From Coprinus comatus (taxonomy: Eukaryota; Basidiomycota; Agaricomycetes; Agaricales; Agaricaceae): a stretch of DNA of 64,000 nt. The stretch covers positions 42,519 through 106,518 of the forward strand of contig JAWPGT010000076.1 in NCBI GenBank assembly GCA_034638255.1, read 5' to 3'. The translations under genes were made by a program, and so were the position numbers. Below, in pieces: positions 42,647 through 55,456 of this stretch. Position 1 is the stretch's first letter. Every line of letters begins with the position of its first letter. The notes under the pieces were generated by a model that saw only the letters and a program-made list of their open reading frames with translations, ran no database searches and was not told the DNA's origin.

Positions 42647-45600
42647 TTAGTTAAACCTGTGATATCCACTTACGGAGTCATGAGGTGGCATATAATAACC
42701 CTGACTTGGAGGCTGAGGATAGTGGTTTGCGACAGAATCATGTGGCATAACAGGAATACCTACGCTAGGAGCAGGTTGTGGAGCATGAAGGTGTGGAGTA
42801 TATTGGTATGAGGTGGGTATATATTGGGGTTGATCACGGCTCGAGGAGGCATGTCCATTTCCACCATATGCACGTGGAGAATGAGGTCGTTGGTGATGAG
42901 AGGATGTCGCATGATAACTTAAATGTGCATTTGAAGGTGGTGCAATACCAGTATGATGGTGGACTGGGTTTGGTGCTAATGAAAAGCTTCTGAATTCATC
43001 AGTAGTAGTGGAATGTTGTACTGGTGCCCTTGTTTGTTGTTGTTGCACAGTCCTTGTTTCCTGACGTTGTTGATAAGAAGTTGGAGGAAGCTGAACGGGT
43101 GTCGACCTTTGTACTGGAGGTTGGAAAAGGCCAGGATAAGTTTGATTACCAGGTCCCAGATGATATAGGCCAGCAACCGTATGTTGTTGAGATGACCATG
43201 GTGGAAGATTATTACTAGCAGTATTACTAGTAGTATTAGTTGAGTTGTTCTATCAAACATTATAGATAAAATTTGTAAGATAAGCATATGTATATAAGAA
43301 TTTAGTATGCACCTGCCCGTTAACACCCGAATTAAGATAACCATCCCTTTCCACAATGATTTGTGCAATTAACGTTGAGCGCAAACCATTCATCCAAGAT
43401 CCAGCTGGTGGCCTAACCATATTTGGGATATCCCTGTGTACCCCATACACACTCAGACCAGTGAACGGTTTAGTAGCTTCAAGAATTTCCTTCATATATG
43501 CTTCAGGTATCTTCGCAATTGCTTTTACATACTCCATAGTCTGCACCCCCCATATGGTACCAGAAAAAGCTGCAGTAGAGGGATGGTGACGATATCCTGA
43601 TGCAATGAGAACAGCCTTGATTGATCATGAATGCTTTTTCATACTCTCATTGATACCGTTAATTGTGACATATTGGTTGGCCCACAATGTCAATGCATGC
43701 TCAAGCTTTAAAATATAACATATTAGTATTTTTGTAAGTGTTAAGTAAAGTAATAGAACTTACAGCTGCAGCAGCAAGCGCAAGTGCACCCCAAGGTTCA
43801 TGATTGCGTGAGAAGCTGTTTAAGCCGGGTGGCCAGATTGAACCTTTCGTACAAGTGATATGCGACGCTAACATATGGAGGATGATATCGGACTTTAAGA
43901 CACCCTAGAAGGTTTATAAGTAAATTTGAACGAAAATTGATCATACAATTAAATGTTACCCTTTCAAAATCATTATTTGCAACTAAGAACCGTCCATCGC
44001 TTAGTTGTTCCCGAGACCACATAATACGTTGCTGGTCAGCATCAAACCCAGTTCGGGTAGTAAAAAAGCCTTCCAAAAGTGCGAAGGCATTTGATCCAAA
44101 GACCATCTTCCACTTGTCACTAATCCTTTGCGTTGCCTGGAGTAGATGTCATGTATGTAATTATAAACTTAGAAAAAAAGACTCACAACTTGGTATTCAG
44201 CACTTGATGTACCTTCTTCTAGTCGCCAACTTGGGTTGACATGAGCTTGACAAATTATAGTGATAGCGTTAATCAAATCATTAGGATTAATATCCCATGG
44301 ATTCTCTTGTGCAGCTACCCATTCATAGATGGTCAGCATAATAAGTTTGCCCCATTTGTCGTTAATGGTAAGGGCAACTGGGAGATCTTTAGTTATTATC
44401 CGGTCACGTCGTTTCGATACTCCATGCGAGTTTTCCTGGCTACTCTCTTCAGTTCCGGGATCTTCATTGAGTCGAACGATGTGCTGTAAAAGATGAATGT
44501 TCAATGAATACTTGTTTGTTTGAGATCAATGTACTTACCCGGTGGTTGACCCGCCTTCTACCCTTTATTGGACTGTTTACTGCAGCTTCCATTTCTTGAC
44601 CATGACGTTCATCACGATCAGGAATTGGACCCAATGTATCAGTTACATGATGGGCAGTGTAGGCAGGGCGATGTGAGACAGCAGGATGTGGGCTATAAAA
44701 TATTAAATCATTAGTTTGTAGAGTTCATGGTATAATATACACTTACTAGTTGAATCTGTGTGAATGTTGAATGTGTGCATTTTGCGAATGCGCATGAGTG
44801 GGAGGAATATCAGTGGTACCATGTGCTGGTGGGACATGCTTCATTGATTGATCAGTGTGGGAATCAAACATTCACTCCGTCTACCATTACAACTCACATC
44901 ATTCCTCGTTTTTCCCTTCCCCTTATGCTTTCGAGATTTCTTCTTGCTTTGAGATGCACCTGAAGTACCTCTATATCCAGTAGGAACTTGTGGATGTGGG
45001 GGATTGTCCAGAACTTGTGAGTATGGAGGGTTGGCTGGGACTTGGGTATTGTACAAGGGGTTGGCCGGGACTTGGGTATAGTACGAGGGGTTGTCAAGGA
45101 CTTGTGGATATGAGGGATTAGTGGGAATTGGCTAAATGAATGTTTTTTTGTGAGTATATGCGCTGTCGGATGCTACTAACTACTCAACGTTTCCATTTCT
45201 ATTAGGCAACGTTGTAGTACCAGCCTCGTGGCCTTGGTAACCCTCCATACCCATCTATTGTCATAGATATCATAGGTAAGTTTGTCTATCTACTAGTACT
45301 CATAAGCTGGGAGGAAGTACTAACCAGATTGTTAGTATCATATATTTTTTCTGTATTATTTCGACCCAAATCCATCGTATTGGCATAGAAGTTCCTTGGC
45401 ATTCCAAAATCGTAAGTCGTTGGTGCGTTGTGTGCCAGATGACTTGGTTGTTGCACTATATTTGCTCAACACACATGTTAAGATACATCTGGTGAGGTGA
45501 ATGCTTCATTACTCTACTTACCTTGTTCAGTAGCTGCTTCCTTATCCATTTGCCTCTGAATTGTTGTGACGTCGCTCCAAGATGGTGGCTGTACTCCAAG

Positions 45601-46529
45601 GCTATTTCGCATAGACGGATGGTGATCATAATGATCACCTTCGACTAGTAGAGCAACGCGTAAGTTTTTATTTTTTGAGTCATTCCTAAAACTTAATACT
45701 TACTATTCTTAGCTCTCTTATCTTGCACATTTGAGCTTGTATGAATGTTGGTTTCATCTTGACGTTGGTCTTCCAAGCGCCTTCTCTTACCATTTGGAGC
45801 TGGTGTCTCAAAGTTCCAACTTGGAAGTGCCTGTTATGGACATTATCAGTGAAAGACAGGTATGTTATGAATATTTTGGACAAGATACCTGTTGACTCTG
45901 AGTTTCAGCCTGCTCCGCATCATCTAGCTCATCATATTCCTCCTCAGGCTCTCCTTCGTCCCCATCATTCTCGACATCAGTAGAGCCTGAAGTACCATCA
46001 GACTCCTCATCCAAAAGAGGTAGTACGTTCCAATGTTGCTCCTGGGTGGTATTGCAAGATGTTTTCTTCTTTTTCTTTATGGGTGGTTCCGATTCAACTC
46101 CAGAGGACTCAGATTTATTGACATCTGTGTCTCCTGCAGACGATTCATGCTAATAGAAGTTTATAGTAAGTTTCTTTTATAAACAACAAATTTCAATTTC
46201 AATAAACTAACCAGTACCTGTTCATAGGTTTTTCGTCCATCAGGCCATGTCGTCAACCTTGCTACAATGTGTGGTGGGGCGCGACCTGGGGTATACACTG
46301 CTGAATGTGTATAGTCCTCTGCAGTCCGTCGTTCAATATCTTCGACTTCACAAATATGAGCCGGGTCGGGTTGGTTCTTCTTCTTGCACTTCTTGGATGG
46401 GACTGGCTTTGGTTGTTTTTTTGCTGGTGGTGGACAATCTTCATTCTCTGGTTGGTATGCGCTAAGATCTCGAAGTCTGGGGTGTTTGTTCTTGTTCGTC
46501 TTGCGCATTCTATGAGCGATGGTAGACAT
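42647..46529 (-). pseudogene. Plavaka-element second gene, nuclear-type protein of unknown function, damaged
   Basis: A multi-exon minus-strand gene starts at 46529 (MSTIAHRMRKTNK). The N-terminus has Lys-rich nuclear-import-like patches and acidic Ser/Glu runs (exons at about 46529-46218, 46149-45893 and 45832-45705). A Pro-rich repeat (QVPANPPYSQVLDNPPHPQ) follows near 45000-45110. The globular C-terminal half is in exons at about 44490-44190, 44110-43965, 43905-43765, 43700-43310 (DKWGKLIMLTIYEW, KVRYHPPYVSVAYHLYERF, ALTLWANQYVTINGINESM). The tail is Gln/Pro/His-rich and ends at 42647. A TGA interrupts KHS-SIKAVLIAS near 43625, and the frame near 44870 is unclear. The core faintly recalls DUF6532-type basidiomycete proteins, which is unverified. 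Divergence from the transposase suggests it is an element-encoded partner. Confidence 0.55.
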
Positions 46530-46892
46530 TGTAGAATGAGAGAGTTGAAGAGAAGGGGGTGAACTTCGAGTTGTACTATGAGCTCAAGCTTGTCGTAAGT
46601 TTTTTTCAGAAATATATTGTTTGAATTCATAGTTGACTGATCACAATTCAACTCCAATAGCGGATTCTGAAATTCTGAATAATCGGGCTTCGGTCATGTC
46701 TACCACTATACTAACACCTAGCAACAGGTGTGACCATTGAAGGTGCAACTTCAATGGTTTGAATGTATGATGGAATGCCGACACATCCTACTAGTACTCT
46801 TGCACAGCCTTGACACGTCAAACATCTCGTACCACATATTGACTTAACTTTGTGTGTTCACGTCGGACCTTTCATTCCATCCCCACAACTTC
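46530..46892. promoter_or_regulatory. Divergent promoter region of the Plavaka element
   Basis: 363 bases separate the two opposing start codons. They contain a near-palindromic CAACTTCAATGG/CCATTGAAGGTGCAAC block around 46725-46760. It is the only intergenic space able to drive both genes. Confidence 0.5.
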
Positions 46893-49800
46893 ATGCCAAA
46901 CTTCAACTTTCAGTGTCCCCAGTGCTACCATCCTTGTCGAAGTCTTGGTGGATACAAACAGCACTTCAAGTCAAAACATGACGGTGAACGATATGAAGGA
47001 CCTATCCGACTTAAAGTAAGTTTTTTTTAAGAGCGTAAGGATATTAGACTCTCACTTATAATTCCCCTACTCAGCAAAATGAAAACTGTCAAACACAAAG
47101 GTCATAAATCACCCTGTTCGCTTCACAAAGTTGTGCTCACTTTTGTATTATAGAATTCCGGATACGGCTAACCTGGAGGCTTCAAGAAGCTATCCACCTG
47201 GCATGGATGGTACTGCTCCACCAACTTTGACTACTCCTGCGTTTCAACACCAATCAAACAAACAAAATGACAACGCCAGAAGTAGCACATATGATGCAAA
47301 CTTACCTACTAACCACGAGTATCAAGGTAAGAGTTTTAGTTTCGGAAGTTGAACACTTTTAATGTTCACTGGGCATTATTAGGACCTCCACTTTCTTCAT
47401 CGAACATTCATCCCATTCCTCCACCCCCTATCCCAACTGCTGGATACTCAGCTAAAACCCATGATCTGACCATTAACGCCAATTTGTCCTTATATACCAC
47501 AACTCGTATGCCATTGAGTCAAGCTCAGTCACCAACAACACAACCAGTAGTCAGAGAAATTAAACAGGAGTATCATCCAAAGATGACAGGTGTGTACCTG
47601 TATACTAATACCTATGTATAGTGTAACTAATTGGTATCATATTCATAGCAGAAAAATGTGATAGAAGTGGAAATCCTATTCAAAGAGGAACACCTCCAAG
47701 TCCCGATCCTTACCCTGCCGGGGATTGGTATCCATTTCAGAATCAGACCCAATTTGAAGCCGCAGACTTTTTCTTTCGAAAGGCTCAATTATCTGGAACC
47801 GAAATTGATTCCATGTTAAATATATGGAATGATGCATGTCCTGACTCAGCTCCCTTCACAAACCACCAACATGTCTATAAAACCATTGACGCAATTCCTC
47901 ACGATAAATTGCCATGGCGAAGATTCACCTTCACTCATCAAGGGGAAGCTCCACCTGGTCCAAGACCACCCTGGATGGACCAAGAAGTTGAGGTGTGGTA
48001 TTGAAATCCATATGAAGTAATTCAAAATATTTTGAATAACCCTGATTTTGATGGAGAATTTGACTATGTTCCATACCATGAGTATGAAGGGGAGAACCAT
48101 CAGTTTGGAAACTTCATGTCTGGTGATTGGGCTTGGTGACAGGCTGTAAGTATTTCTGATTACAGATTTATGTGGTATATCATTAACAATGTGATGTTTA
48201 GAATATTATTGGGGAAGATCCAACAACATCAGGGTCAATGTTTGTACCCATTATTCTTGGCAGTGACAAGACTACTGTGTCTGTTGCTACAGGTAGCAAT
48301 AGTTACTGGCCGCTGTACCTCTCGATTGGGAATCTCACCAACTCAGCACGGCGTGCTCGTAAAGAGGGATTTGTCCTTATTGGCTTTCTTGCTGACGTAA
48401 AAAGTAAGTTCTTCCCTTTGTCATATACAATGTTTCTTTTTAATGACACCTTCTTAGCTGAGACCAAATATAGAGATACAGACACCTTCCGAAAATACCT
48501 ACGCCAAGTATTTCACACTTCACTTGCGCACATCCTCCAGCCTCTCAAACATGGTATGACAACACCAGTCATTATGCAATGCCCGGATGGCTTCTACCGA
48601 AAGATTATCTTTGGACTTGGTCCCTATATCGGCGACTCCTGAACAATGCCTTATTGCATCCATTGTTCAGAACTGGTGTCCAAAGTAAGTGTTATTTTTG
48701 TTTCAATTATTTATTTAGCTTATATACACTCATATGTGTGTTAACAGATGCATTGCACTCCCCTCGATTGATCCAGATTATTCTGATGACAACCCAATAA
48801 CTCCTCGAACATTACTACACACTCTATTTGTCTCAACTAATTTTGAACAAGGGATAGCATAGACCAAATATGGTCTTGTCTCATCAATAATTGTGAGTCT
48901 ATTTTTATTAAATACTGTACTTATTAAATTTAATTGTTCTTTTAGCCATTCACTGAAGATTTCCCACGTGCGGACATCTATGAGCTGGTTTCACCCGACC
49001 TCCTCCATCAGCTAGTCAAAGGCACTTCCAAAGACCACATTGTAAAGTGGATTGAACAATATATTCACTCAAAACATCCTGGTCAGAAGGGAAAAGAAAT
49101 TATTGATGATCTTGATAGACGGTAAGAAAATCTAACTCTTAAACTTCATCTACTAATAACACGTAGTGTGGTGGCGATTCCTCCATTTACTGGCATGTGT
49201 TATTTCCCTCAAGGTCGCTGCTTCAAGCAATGGACTGGAGATGACTCAAAGGCACTAATGAAAGTGAGTACATATATTGTTTTAATACAAAAAACTCTAT
49301 TAATAATTGATATGATATTTTAGATTTACCTGGCAGTTATCCATGGACATCTGCCAGTAGATGTACTTTGTACTCTCTGTGCATTCCTGGACTTCTGTTA
49401 TATCTCTCGGAAAGAAGTTATTGACTCAACTGATTTAAAGCATTTACAGGAAGCACTTGTTAGATTTCATGATGCTTGCGATGTCTTCCTTAAGGCTGGT
49501 ATCCGGAAGAAGGATTCCATTCCACCTTGACAACACTCGATGGTCCACTATGCACCATGCATTCGAGCCTTTGGAGCTCTCAATGGTCTTTGCTTGTCAA
49601 TAACCGAAAAAAAACATATTGATGCTGTAAAAGACCCTTATCGGCACACCAATCATTTCCAGGCTTTAGGTCAAATACTCAAACGGAACACTTGATGGAG
49701 CCAACTATTGAAGGCTTGTGCTATGTTTGTAAAACACAAAATGCTTGATGATAAAGATAAATCAAGCTTGGGTAAGCTTTTTACTTTGTATAATTTTCTT

Positions 49801-50602
49801 GGTTGCATGCTCAAACATGATTTCACAGAGTTAAAGGAAGCAAATACATATGATGATGATGATGTGTTAACTCCAAACACTGCTCGTTGTGAACCAACAA
49901 TTCAGCTAGCAAAAACGTGTACTCGTAAAGTATTTTATATTATTTCTTTCATATAATTTACTTAACTATGTCGTACATTGTACAGATCAACTTGTACCTC
50001 TCCAAACTCTAACATCCCATATCACAAAAGTCCCTCTTCCAACCAACCTCCATCAGTTTCTACAAGTGTATTCACATTCCTACTCTACTCTCGAAGATTG
50101 CAAATCAATTAAAATTTCAGTCTACCCCTCCTCTCTTGCTTCATTCTATGCCCCTACTGATTATGCAGGATCAAAAGGCATGCGACAGAAACGAATTCGT
50201 GCACTTGATACATGGAGGGGTGGTCCTGGCCATTATGATACTGTCTTTGTCAAAGATAATCCTTTGGCTGAGACAATTACCAGTGGTTTAACACTTGCAC
50301 ATGTATGGCTTTTTTTCACGTTTACATTTGATAGACAGGAGCACCAGTGTGCTCTTATTACTGACTACAAATTCAAGGACTCCAAACCTGACCATGAGAC
50401 TGGGATGTGGATTGTTACAAAGGGGAACTACTCAGATTCATGTATTATCCCTCTCTCCCTTATTTTTCGTGCATCACACCTTCTACCTGTACATGACCAT
50501 AAATTTATTCCTAAAGTACTGCCTCCTCATGTTCTTGATTACTGGTCACATTTTTATGTTAATAGATATATTGATCATGCAATGTTTGATATTGTAGTTT
50601 GA
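46893..50602 (+). pseudogene. Plavaka transposase gene with N-terminal C2H2 finger, damaged
   Basis: It starts at 46893 with a C2H2 finger (CPQCYHPCRSLGGYKQHFKSKH), then follow about eleven short introns. Early exons are 46893-47015, 47131-47326, 47383-47589, 47649-48145 and 48202-48403. The transposase core shows Plavaka hallmarks: VPIILGSDKTTVSVATGSNSYWPLYLSIGN, QCPDGFYRKI, DFPRADIYELVSPDLLHQLVKGTSKDHIVKW, FKQWTGDDSKALMK, HSMVHYAPCIRAFGALNGLC, KDPYRHTNH. These mark the CMC (CACTA-Mirage-Chapaev) RNase H-type fold. Lesions: TGA at 48002, 48137, 49528 and 49693 (Arg expected), TAG near 48860, and a small indel in GDYPEQ near 48640. It could catalyse cut-and-paste transposition if intact, but is now inactive. 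Confidence 0.88.
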
Positions 50603-50759
50603 TTTTCGGTAGATACTTTTTGTATTTGATTTTTTGTATGCTTTATTTTTAATTATCCTATTCAAAGTTTGAAATATCAACTGGTGTAATATTAAGAATA
50701 ACAACAACTGTTAGCTTGTACATTTTGGAACTATATATTGACAAGCTTGGTAACTTGAC

Positions 50760-50900
50760 AATCTTGACGACTTGAACCCTTGATGGACTTGATGACTTGA
50801 ACCCTTGATCTGACTTAAACCCTTGATGGACTTGAAGTACTTTGAACCCTTAATGAACTTGGTAACTTCAACCCTTACGAACTTTGTACCTTTACACCTT
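50760..50900 (+). repeat. Right subterminal repeats of Plavaka element
   Basis: GACTTGAACCCTTGATGGACTTGA-like words recur at least five times between 50770 and 50880, in inverse orientation to the left-end words. They lie between the transposase stop and the candidate right terminus at 51081. Confidence 0.75.
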
Positions 50901-51227
50901 ATTACCTTGTATGACCTTTGTGCCTTATACTATTGACAACTTTACCACTTTATAGACTTGTATCCTTGTATGTCCTGTGGTACTTGGTATTACCTTTGAA
51001 TTTACTTGAAATTTTGATACAAAGTCAAAACAAAGTCACTCAAGCCCCAAGTCAAAGAAGTATATAGATATTTTGCTGATGTATACAAACAGAGATGCCA
51101 GCTATTGTCCAGAGGGATGTTGTAACATGGACAATGGGAACAATGGGGGATGGGTCACATGAGGGGGCAAGTCATGAAAGCGTGAAGTCAGGAGGTGTTC
51201 CAATGGAAGTTGGAACATCGGAGGATC

Positions 51228-51281
51228 GGTCAGTAGTCAGTGTGTCAGTGTAAGGGTCGGTAGTCAGTGTGTTGGTGTAAG
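51228..51281 (+). repeat. 27-bp tandem duplication
   Basis: GGTCAGTAGTCAGTGTGTCA and its following seven bases are repeated once with three mismatches, directly after the Plavaka right end. Confidence 0.8.
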
Positions 51282-51308
51282 GGTCAGTGAGGAAGGTCCC
51301 CTTACAGA

Positions 51309-51422
51309 ATACATAATTTATATACTAAAGTACAATGGTCCATGTGAGAACATATTAGGTCACATGTTCATCAAGTGTGATGCCATTGAAGAATGCATTG
51401 AAGAACTAATAATAGTTCAACA
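51309..51422 (-). repeat. Copia II family LTR fragment
   Basis: The minus-strand 5' part of the 239-bp LTR family ends AATAGTTCAACA at 51422; the other end is lost. It is clearly diverged from the solo LTR at 40533-40771. Confidence 0.75.
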
Positions 51423-52101
51423 AGGTGCAAGTCATACAAATCAATACCCAGCACAAGCAGACCAAATACTGCTTGTTCAAAGTGCAGCATAGAACTGCAT
51501 CACACTTGTAATTGGGAAGTGGGATTGACTGTCCCAATTTCAGAAGAGTAGCCTTGAGACAAGCTTGTAACCCATGCCCAACTACGTGCAGCCTGTAGAT
51601 CCTCATGAGATATTCTGGTTTAGTCCGTCAAAGCTCATACATCTTTCTCTTGTAGGCTATTAATCGTACAGAGAAGTTTTCTCCTTCTTCAACTTAGACC
51701 TTTTGATCCACTGTTGAGAAGTGAGAATGTCATCACTGTTCTCCGATTGCAAGAGTGTACTCAAATGCAACAACTTTCTCGAGGTGTGGCTCCAGCTGGT
51801 CTAAGTCAATGACGAAAAGGTACCATGTTGAATATGGATTCGAGGGAAAACCAGATTGAGATTGAGTCAACAAAATGTCGTTTCGAGAATACTGGCAGCA
51901 GTTGAAGAGGAGAAAAAAGCAGCAAAGGAAAGTGATGAAACCGGGTTGAATGTATTCTTCTTGAATTGTAAGCACACTTCACCAGCTGGTAACTATTTAG
52001 CTTTGGAGACCTTTGTCATAGTACTCATCAAGGTATAAACGTTCTCCGGCAAGGCCCATCGTCGTCATCTCACTGCATTATCAAAAATATTTCGGCCACC
52101 T
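51423..52101. other. Unassigned spacer before the kinase gene
   Basis: Only short frames on both strands and no recognisable domain. A minus-strand 80-codon frame at 51733-51975 has a hydrophobic stretch but no start context or homology I can name. Confidence 0.5.
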
Positions 52102-53645
52102 TCACGGGGTGTGTTTGATAATCCACTCGTCCTCTAACAGCTCCCTGGCAGTGCTACGCTTGTCTGGCTCCCACTGCAGCATCTTTCGCATGAGCCGCAG
52201 GAAACATTTCCTATCTTCTCCCTCGAGAGATGTCTCCCTTCCCTCGAGCGGTGTCCTCTTAAAGAGGGGGATTCCTGCCTGAAATTCACCTGGGGAAAAC
52301 ATGACATGGGGAAAAAGAGTGCATCTCGGAGATCAGTCTCCTCCTACAGAGAGCAACAAAATGTACCCAAACTCACCGGTGTCCGAAAAGAACTTGCAGG
52401 TTGAGGGTACCCTGGCAAGAAGGCTAGGTGGCGGTGGGCCGAGAAGGGCAATCATCTCGGCAAGATGGGCTCGGCTCCTCTAAGCTGCATGTTCGGGGTC
52501 ATGGCCAGTGAAGAGGTGCTCGCCTTCAAAAATGTCCCAAACCTGTGAGTGGAAGAAGGATATGTCAGTCAGAACACGCCCATCCACGCGAAACCACAAT
52601 GTCAATGAAAGAAAGTCATTGATACTTGCCATGCAACCCGCATTCCATATGTCAACGCTGTACGTTCAAGGGACACCAAGAATGATTTCCGGTGCTCGGT
52701 AGACATTGGGCTGAATGTCCTCTTGGTGCCCAAACCCGTCGTCTAGCAGAACGGCCGAGCCAAGGTCACACAGCACCGGTGCATCGAACGCCTTAGCCTT
52801 GATCCCGCTAACACTGCGAGACACGTAGACGGTCCTCCCACTGAGCTCCTTCCTCATACAGGGGTTTCTGAGCTCCTCCTCCTCAATGCGCTTGAAGACG
52901 GAATTATCTCTTGCGCCAAACATAATGTTGGCCGCCTTGATGTCGGTATGCGTGATGTGGCACTCGTTATGTAGAAAGTCCAAGGCTAGGAAAAGGCGTT
53001 TGAGCACCAACGCCACGATCAGTGCAGGAAGCCTCCGCTTGTCATTGCGGTACAGCAGTGTGCGCACGCTCTCCAACAGAGGAAGGTGTACGAGACACCG
53101 GTGCTGTCCCTCAGGCCCGTTGATGTCAAAGGAGTTGAGCAGCGACCGGACGGCACTGCGACCCAAGTGGTTCTTGTTGGCCTGCTCGACGCGCTCGTAC
53201 ACGTTAAGCTCGTCGTCCACGTGGTCCCCCATGGATTTCGAGTTGATGAATATCTTGAGTGCTACGTGCCGACGGCCGCTGAGTTTGAGTGAGCAGGCGC
53301 CAACGGATGACTCGTCTGGACATGGGTATGGGAGTGTTCTCGCCTTAGATCGCGTGCTAACCACACAGTCGAGCTGACTCCCCACCCCAGCTTCCCCACG
53401 ACTTGGTAATGGCCCTGGAAGATTTCCCCTATCCGAACGGGATAGTATCGGCTTGCAACATATTCCTGGTCGGTCTCCTCTTCAATCTTCTCTTCGGCTG
53501 GAATCCGGGCGAAACCTTGGTTTGGAAAGCTGAGCGGTTTCCATGCATGGCGAAAAAGCGATGCGATTCTGCGAGACCCGTTGGTTGGAGAAATATGATG
53601 CGACAGTGGTTTGTGGATTAAGACTGGGCGCCAGAATGTCGACAT
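52102..53645 (-). pseudogene. SRPK-like serine/threonine protein kinase, probably decayed
   Basis: Minus-strand exons 53645-53345, 53278-52630, 52542-52377 and 52289-52102. Kinase motifs: a glycine loop (GKLGWGVSSTVWLARDL), VAIK-type lysine (HVALKIF), catalytic loop HTDIKAANIM with the HTD variant typical of SR-protein kinases, DLG in place of DFG (CDLGSAV), an APE-like motif (PNVYRAPEIILG), and C-lobe WDIFEGEHLF and WEPDKRSTA. Two introns appear to be GC-AG (53344-53279 and ATG|GCAAGT at 52629). Stops fall inside conserved sequence: TGA at 52666-52668 (after ILGVP) and TAG at 52480-52482. Family members phosphorylate Arg/Ser-rich splicing factors. It may be a pseudogene, or the two stops may be sequence errors. 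Confidence 0.82.
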
Positions 53646-53792
53646 ATAATGCGTGCAATGTACCTGTAGTGTATGTACAATATCACATCATTCATCAATG
53701 CATCATTCATTGTGGGTAAATTCTGACCCACTATCAGATACCTTGACATATATACTTATAGCTATCGTTGATACCAGCTATCGCCATCCAAT

Positions 53793-55456
53793 ATGACACA
53801 CACAGAGGAAAGCGAGTTCTTTGAAATTGTAGTCCTGGGCGCTGGTGAGTCTCATGAATGAATGGTCAAGGATGGATTATTTCAAACCGTCATGCATAGG
53901 TGTGGTTGGTCTTACCACGGCTTTGGAGATCCAACAGAGAGGTAAAGGGAAATATCGAGTTACAGTCGTTGCAGAAGGATTTCCAGGAGATCCAGGGACT
54001 GGCGTGAAATATACGAGTCAATGGGCTGTAAGTATGATAAAGGATCTCGTTTCAACCGTTGTTGATTGAGTATTCTTCAAATAGGGAGCACATCATGTAT
54101 ACAATGTCAGGGATCGGAGAAAGTATCCCAATGACGAGTTATTCAGTATGATCTTGTCTTCAAGACGCATTTATCCGAGGGGTCTGACCTGTTGATAGAA
54201 TACGAACAGGATACGTTCAAAACATTTTGGGAGTTATCGGAACCAGGAACAGATACCGAGGAATGTTTCCTTCGCATACCTCAAACAGAATACTTCTACT
54301 ATGACAGAGTCTCAGAAAATAGCCCAGGGCCCGAACCATTAGAAGAAATGCCCCATGTAAGTCCAAGATCCTTCCTAATGAACATTACTTTAATAGCATA
54401 TCTAGTACAAACCAATTCCGGCAGATAAACTTCCCAAAGGTGCACATGCAGGTTGCACCTTTCAAACCCTTAGCATCGACTCTCCGATTTATCTTAATTG
54501 GCTCCTGACTCGGTTCATCGCCCTAGGTGGTCGCACCGTTCGTGGCCATGTGCAACATTTGTCCCAGATCATAGAAGGAGGAATCGGCATTTTTGGAGAT
54601 CGTTATGCTACTGCAGTAGCAAAGTATGGAGTTTATGCACTTTCTGGCACAGGTACCCCCAATAGTAGTTTGGCTGGAGAGCAGCTGATCTCTTCTGGGG
54701 AGATTGTAGAAAAATTGCATACAAGGCGAAAGAAAGGCAAAGTTGATGCGGTTGTAGTTTGCACAGGGCTATCGGCGAGATTCTTGGGTGGCGTAGAAGA
54801 TCAAGATATGTTTCCTTACAGAGGCCAAACGGTAATAATAAGGGCACCATGGGTCAGATTCGGTATTACGGAGAGCGGGGCACGAGATGAAAAAGGCGAA
54901 GAGGTTGTAACCTATATCATTCCGCGCAGAAGTAGTGATGTTGTCGTTGGTGGAACTAGGGTTGCTAATGATTGGTAAATATTGGCCCTTTACTACCAAA
55001 ATACTTGCTAATTCTCAGACGTTGGTGATAAGGTATCCGCACCCTCGCGAAGAAACCAAAATTGCTATTCTTCAACGGGCTATCAGATTGTGTCCACAAC
55101 TTGCTCCTCCAGAAGTACGTGCTATCAGAGAACCGACCCTTGACGATCTCCTGTCGCACGTGGTTGGTGAAGGATGCGGGTTGAGACCTGCTAGAAAAGG
55201 AGGAATCAGGATCGAGAGCGAATGGTGGGGACACAAAGGAAAGTTGCAATCCGCAAAAAACAGAGGAAGAAGGAGATAAGGAAGAAGGAAAGGCTCTAGT
55301 AGTGTTCAACTATGGGTGAGTGGTTTCTTGGCTGAAGATGTTCGAGATATGTTACTGAAACATTTCACTAGACATTCTGGCTACGGATATCAATCATCTT
55401 GGGGTTCTGCAAGAAAGGCAGTAGACTTATTAGAAGCTGGGTTCAAGGATATATGA
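53793..55456 (+). CDS. D-amino-acid oxidase paralogue 1 (FAD-dependent), possible frameshift
   Basis: Spliced from the ATG at 53793. The FAD-binding GxGxxG (VVLGAGVVGL) spans the first intron. Then come YTSQWAGAHHV, IPADKLPKGAHAGCTFQTL, VVCTGLSARFLGGVEDQDMFPYRGQTV, YIIPRRSSDVVVGG, the substrate-side CGLRPARKGGIRIE, and the C-terminal HSGYGYQSSWGSARKAV. The enzyme oxidatively deaminates D-amino acids to 2-oxo acids with ammonia and hydrogen peroxide, usually in peroxisomes; no SKL-type tail is seen. Near 55227 (a GGGG run) one base appears to be missing. Without it the frame ends at 55277 before the conserved tail; with a fifth G the frame continues through an acidic linker to VFNYG. It is the plus-strand member of the cluster. 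Confidence 0.85.

Larger units (their letters stand above)
41636..51081. mobile_element. Plavaka (CMC-superfamily) DNA transposon, two divergent genes
   Basis: Candidate terminal inverted repeats are CGTCAGCAAAAT at 41636-41647 and its complement at 51070-51081 (11 of 12 bases). The match extends imperfectly to about 28 bases. Inside each end lie inverted subterminal repeats (AAGGGTTCAAG left, CTTGAACCCTT right). Two divergent genes fill the centre. I did not find a clear target-site duplication. A solo LTR (41782-42163) was inserted later near the left end. Confidence 0.75.

Noticed and set aside
46161..46657. Overlapping plus-strand and alternative-frame ORFs around the Plavaka second-gene start
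   Set aside because: Hydrophobic or random composition; they shadow the minus-strand first exon.
41630..51090. Target-site duplication for the Plavaka element
   Set aside because: Bases outside the candidate TIRs (ACAAGG left, TATAC right) do not match.
51733..51975. 80-codon minus-strand frame before the kinase
   Set aside because: No homology, poor start context and no splice partner.
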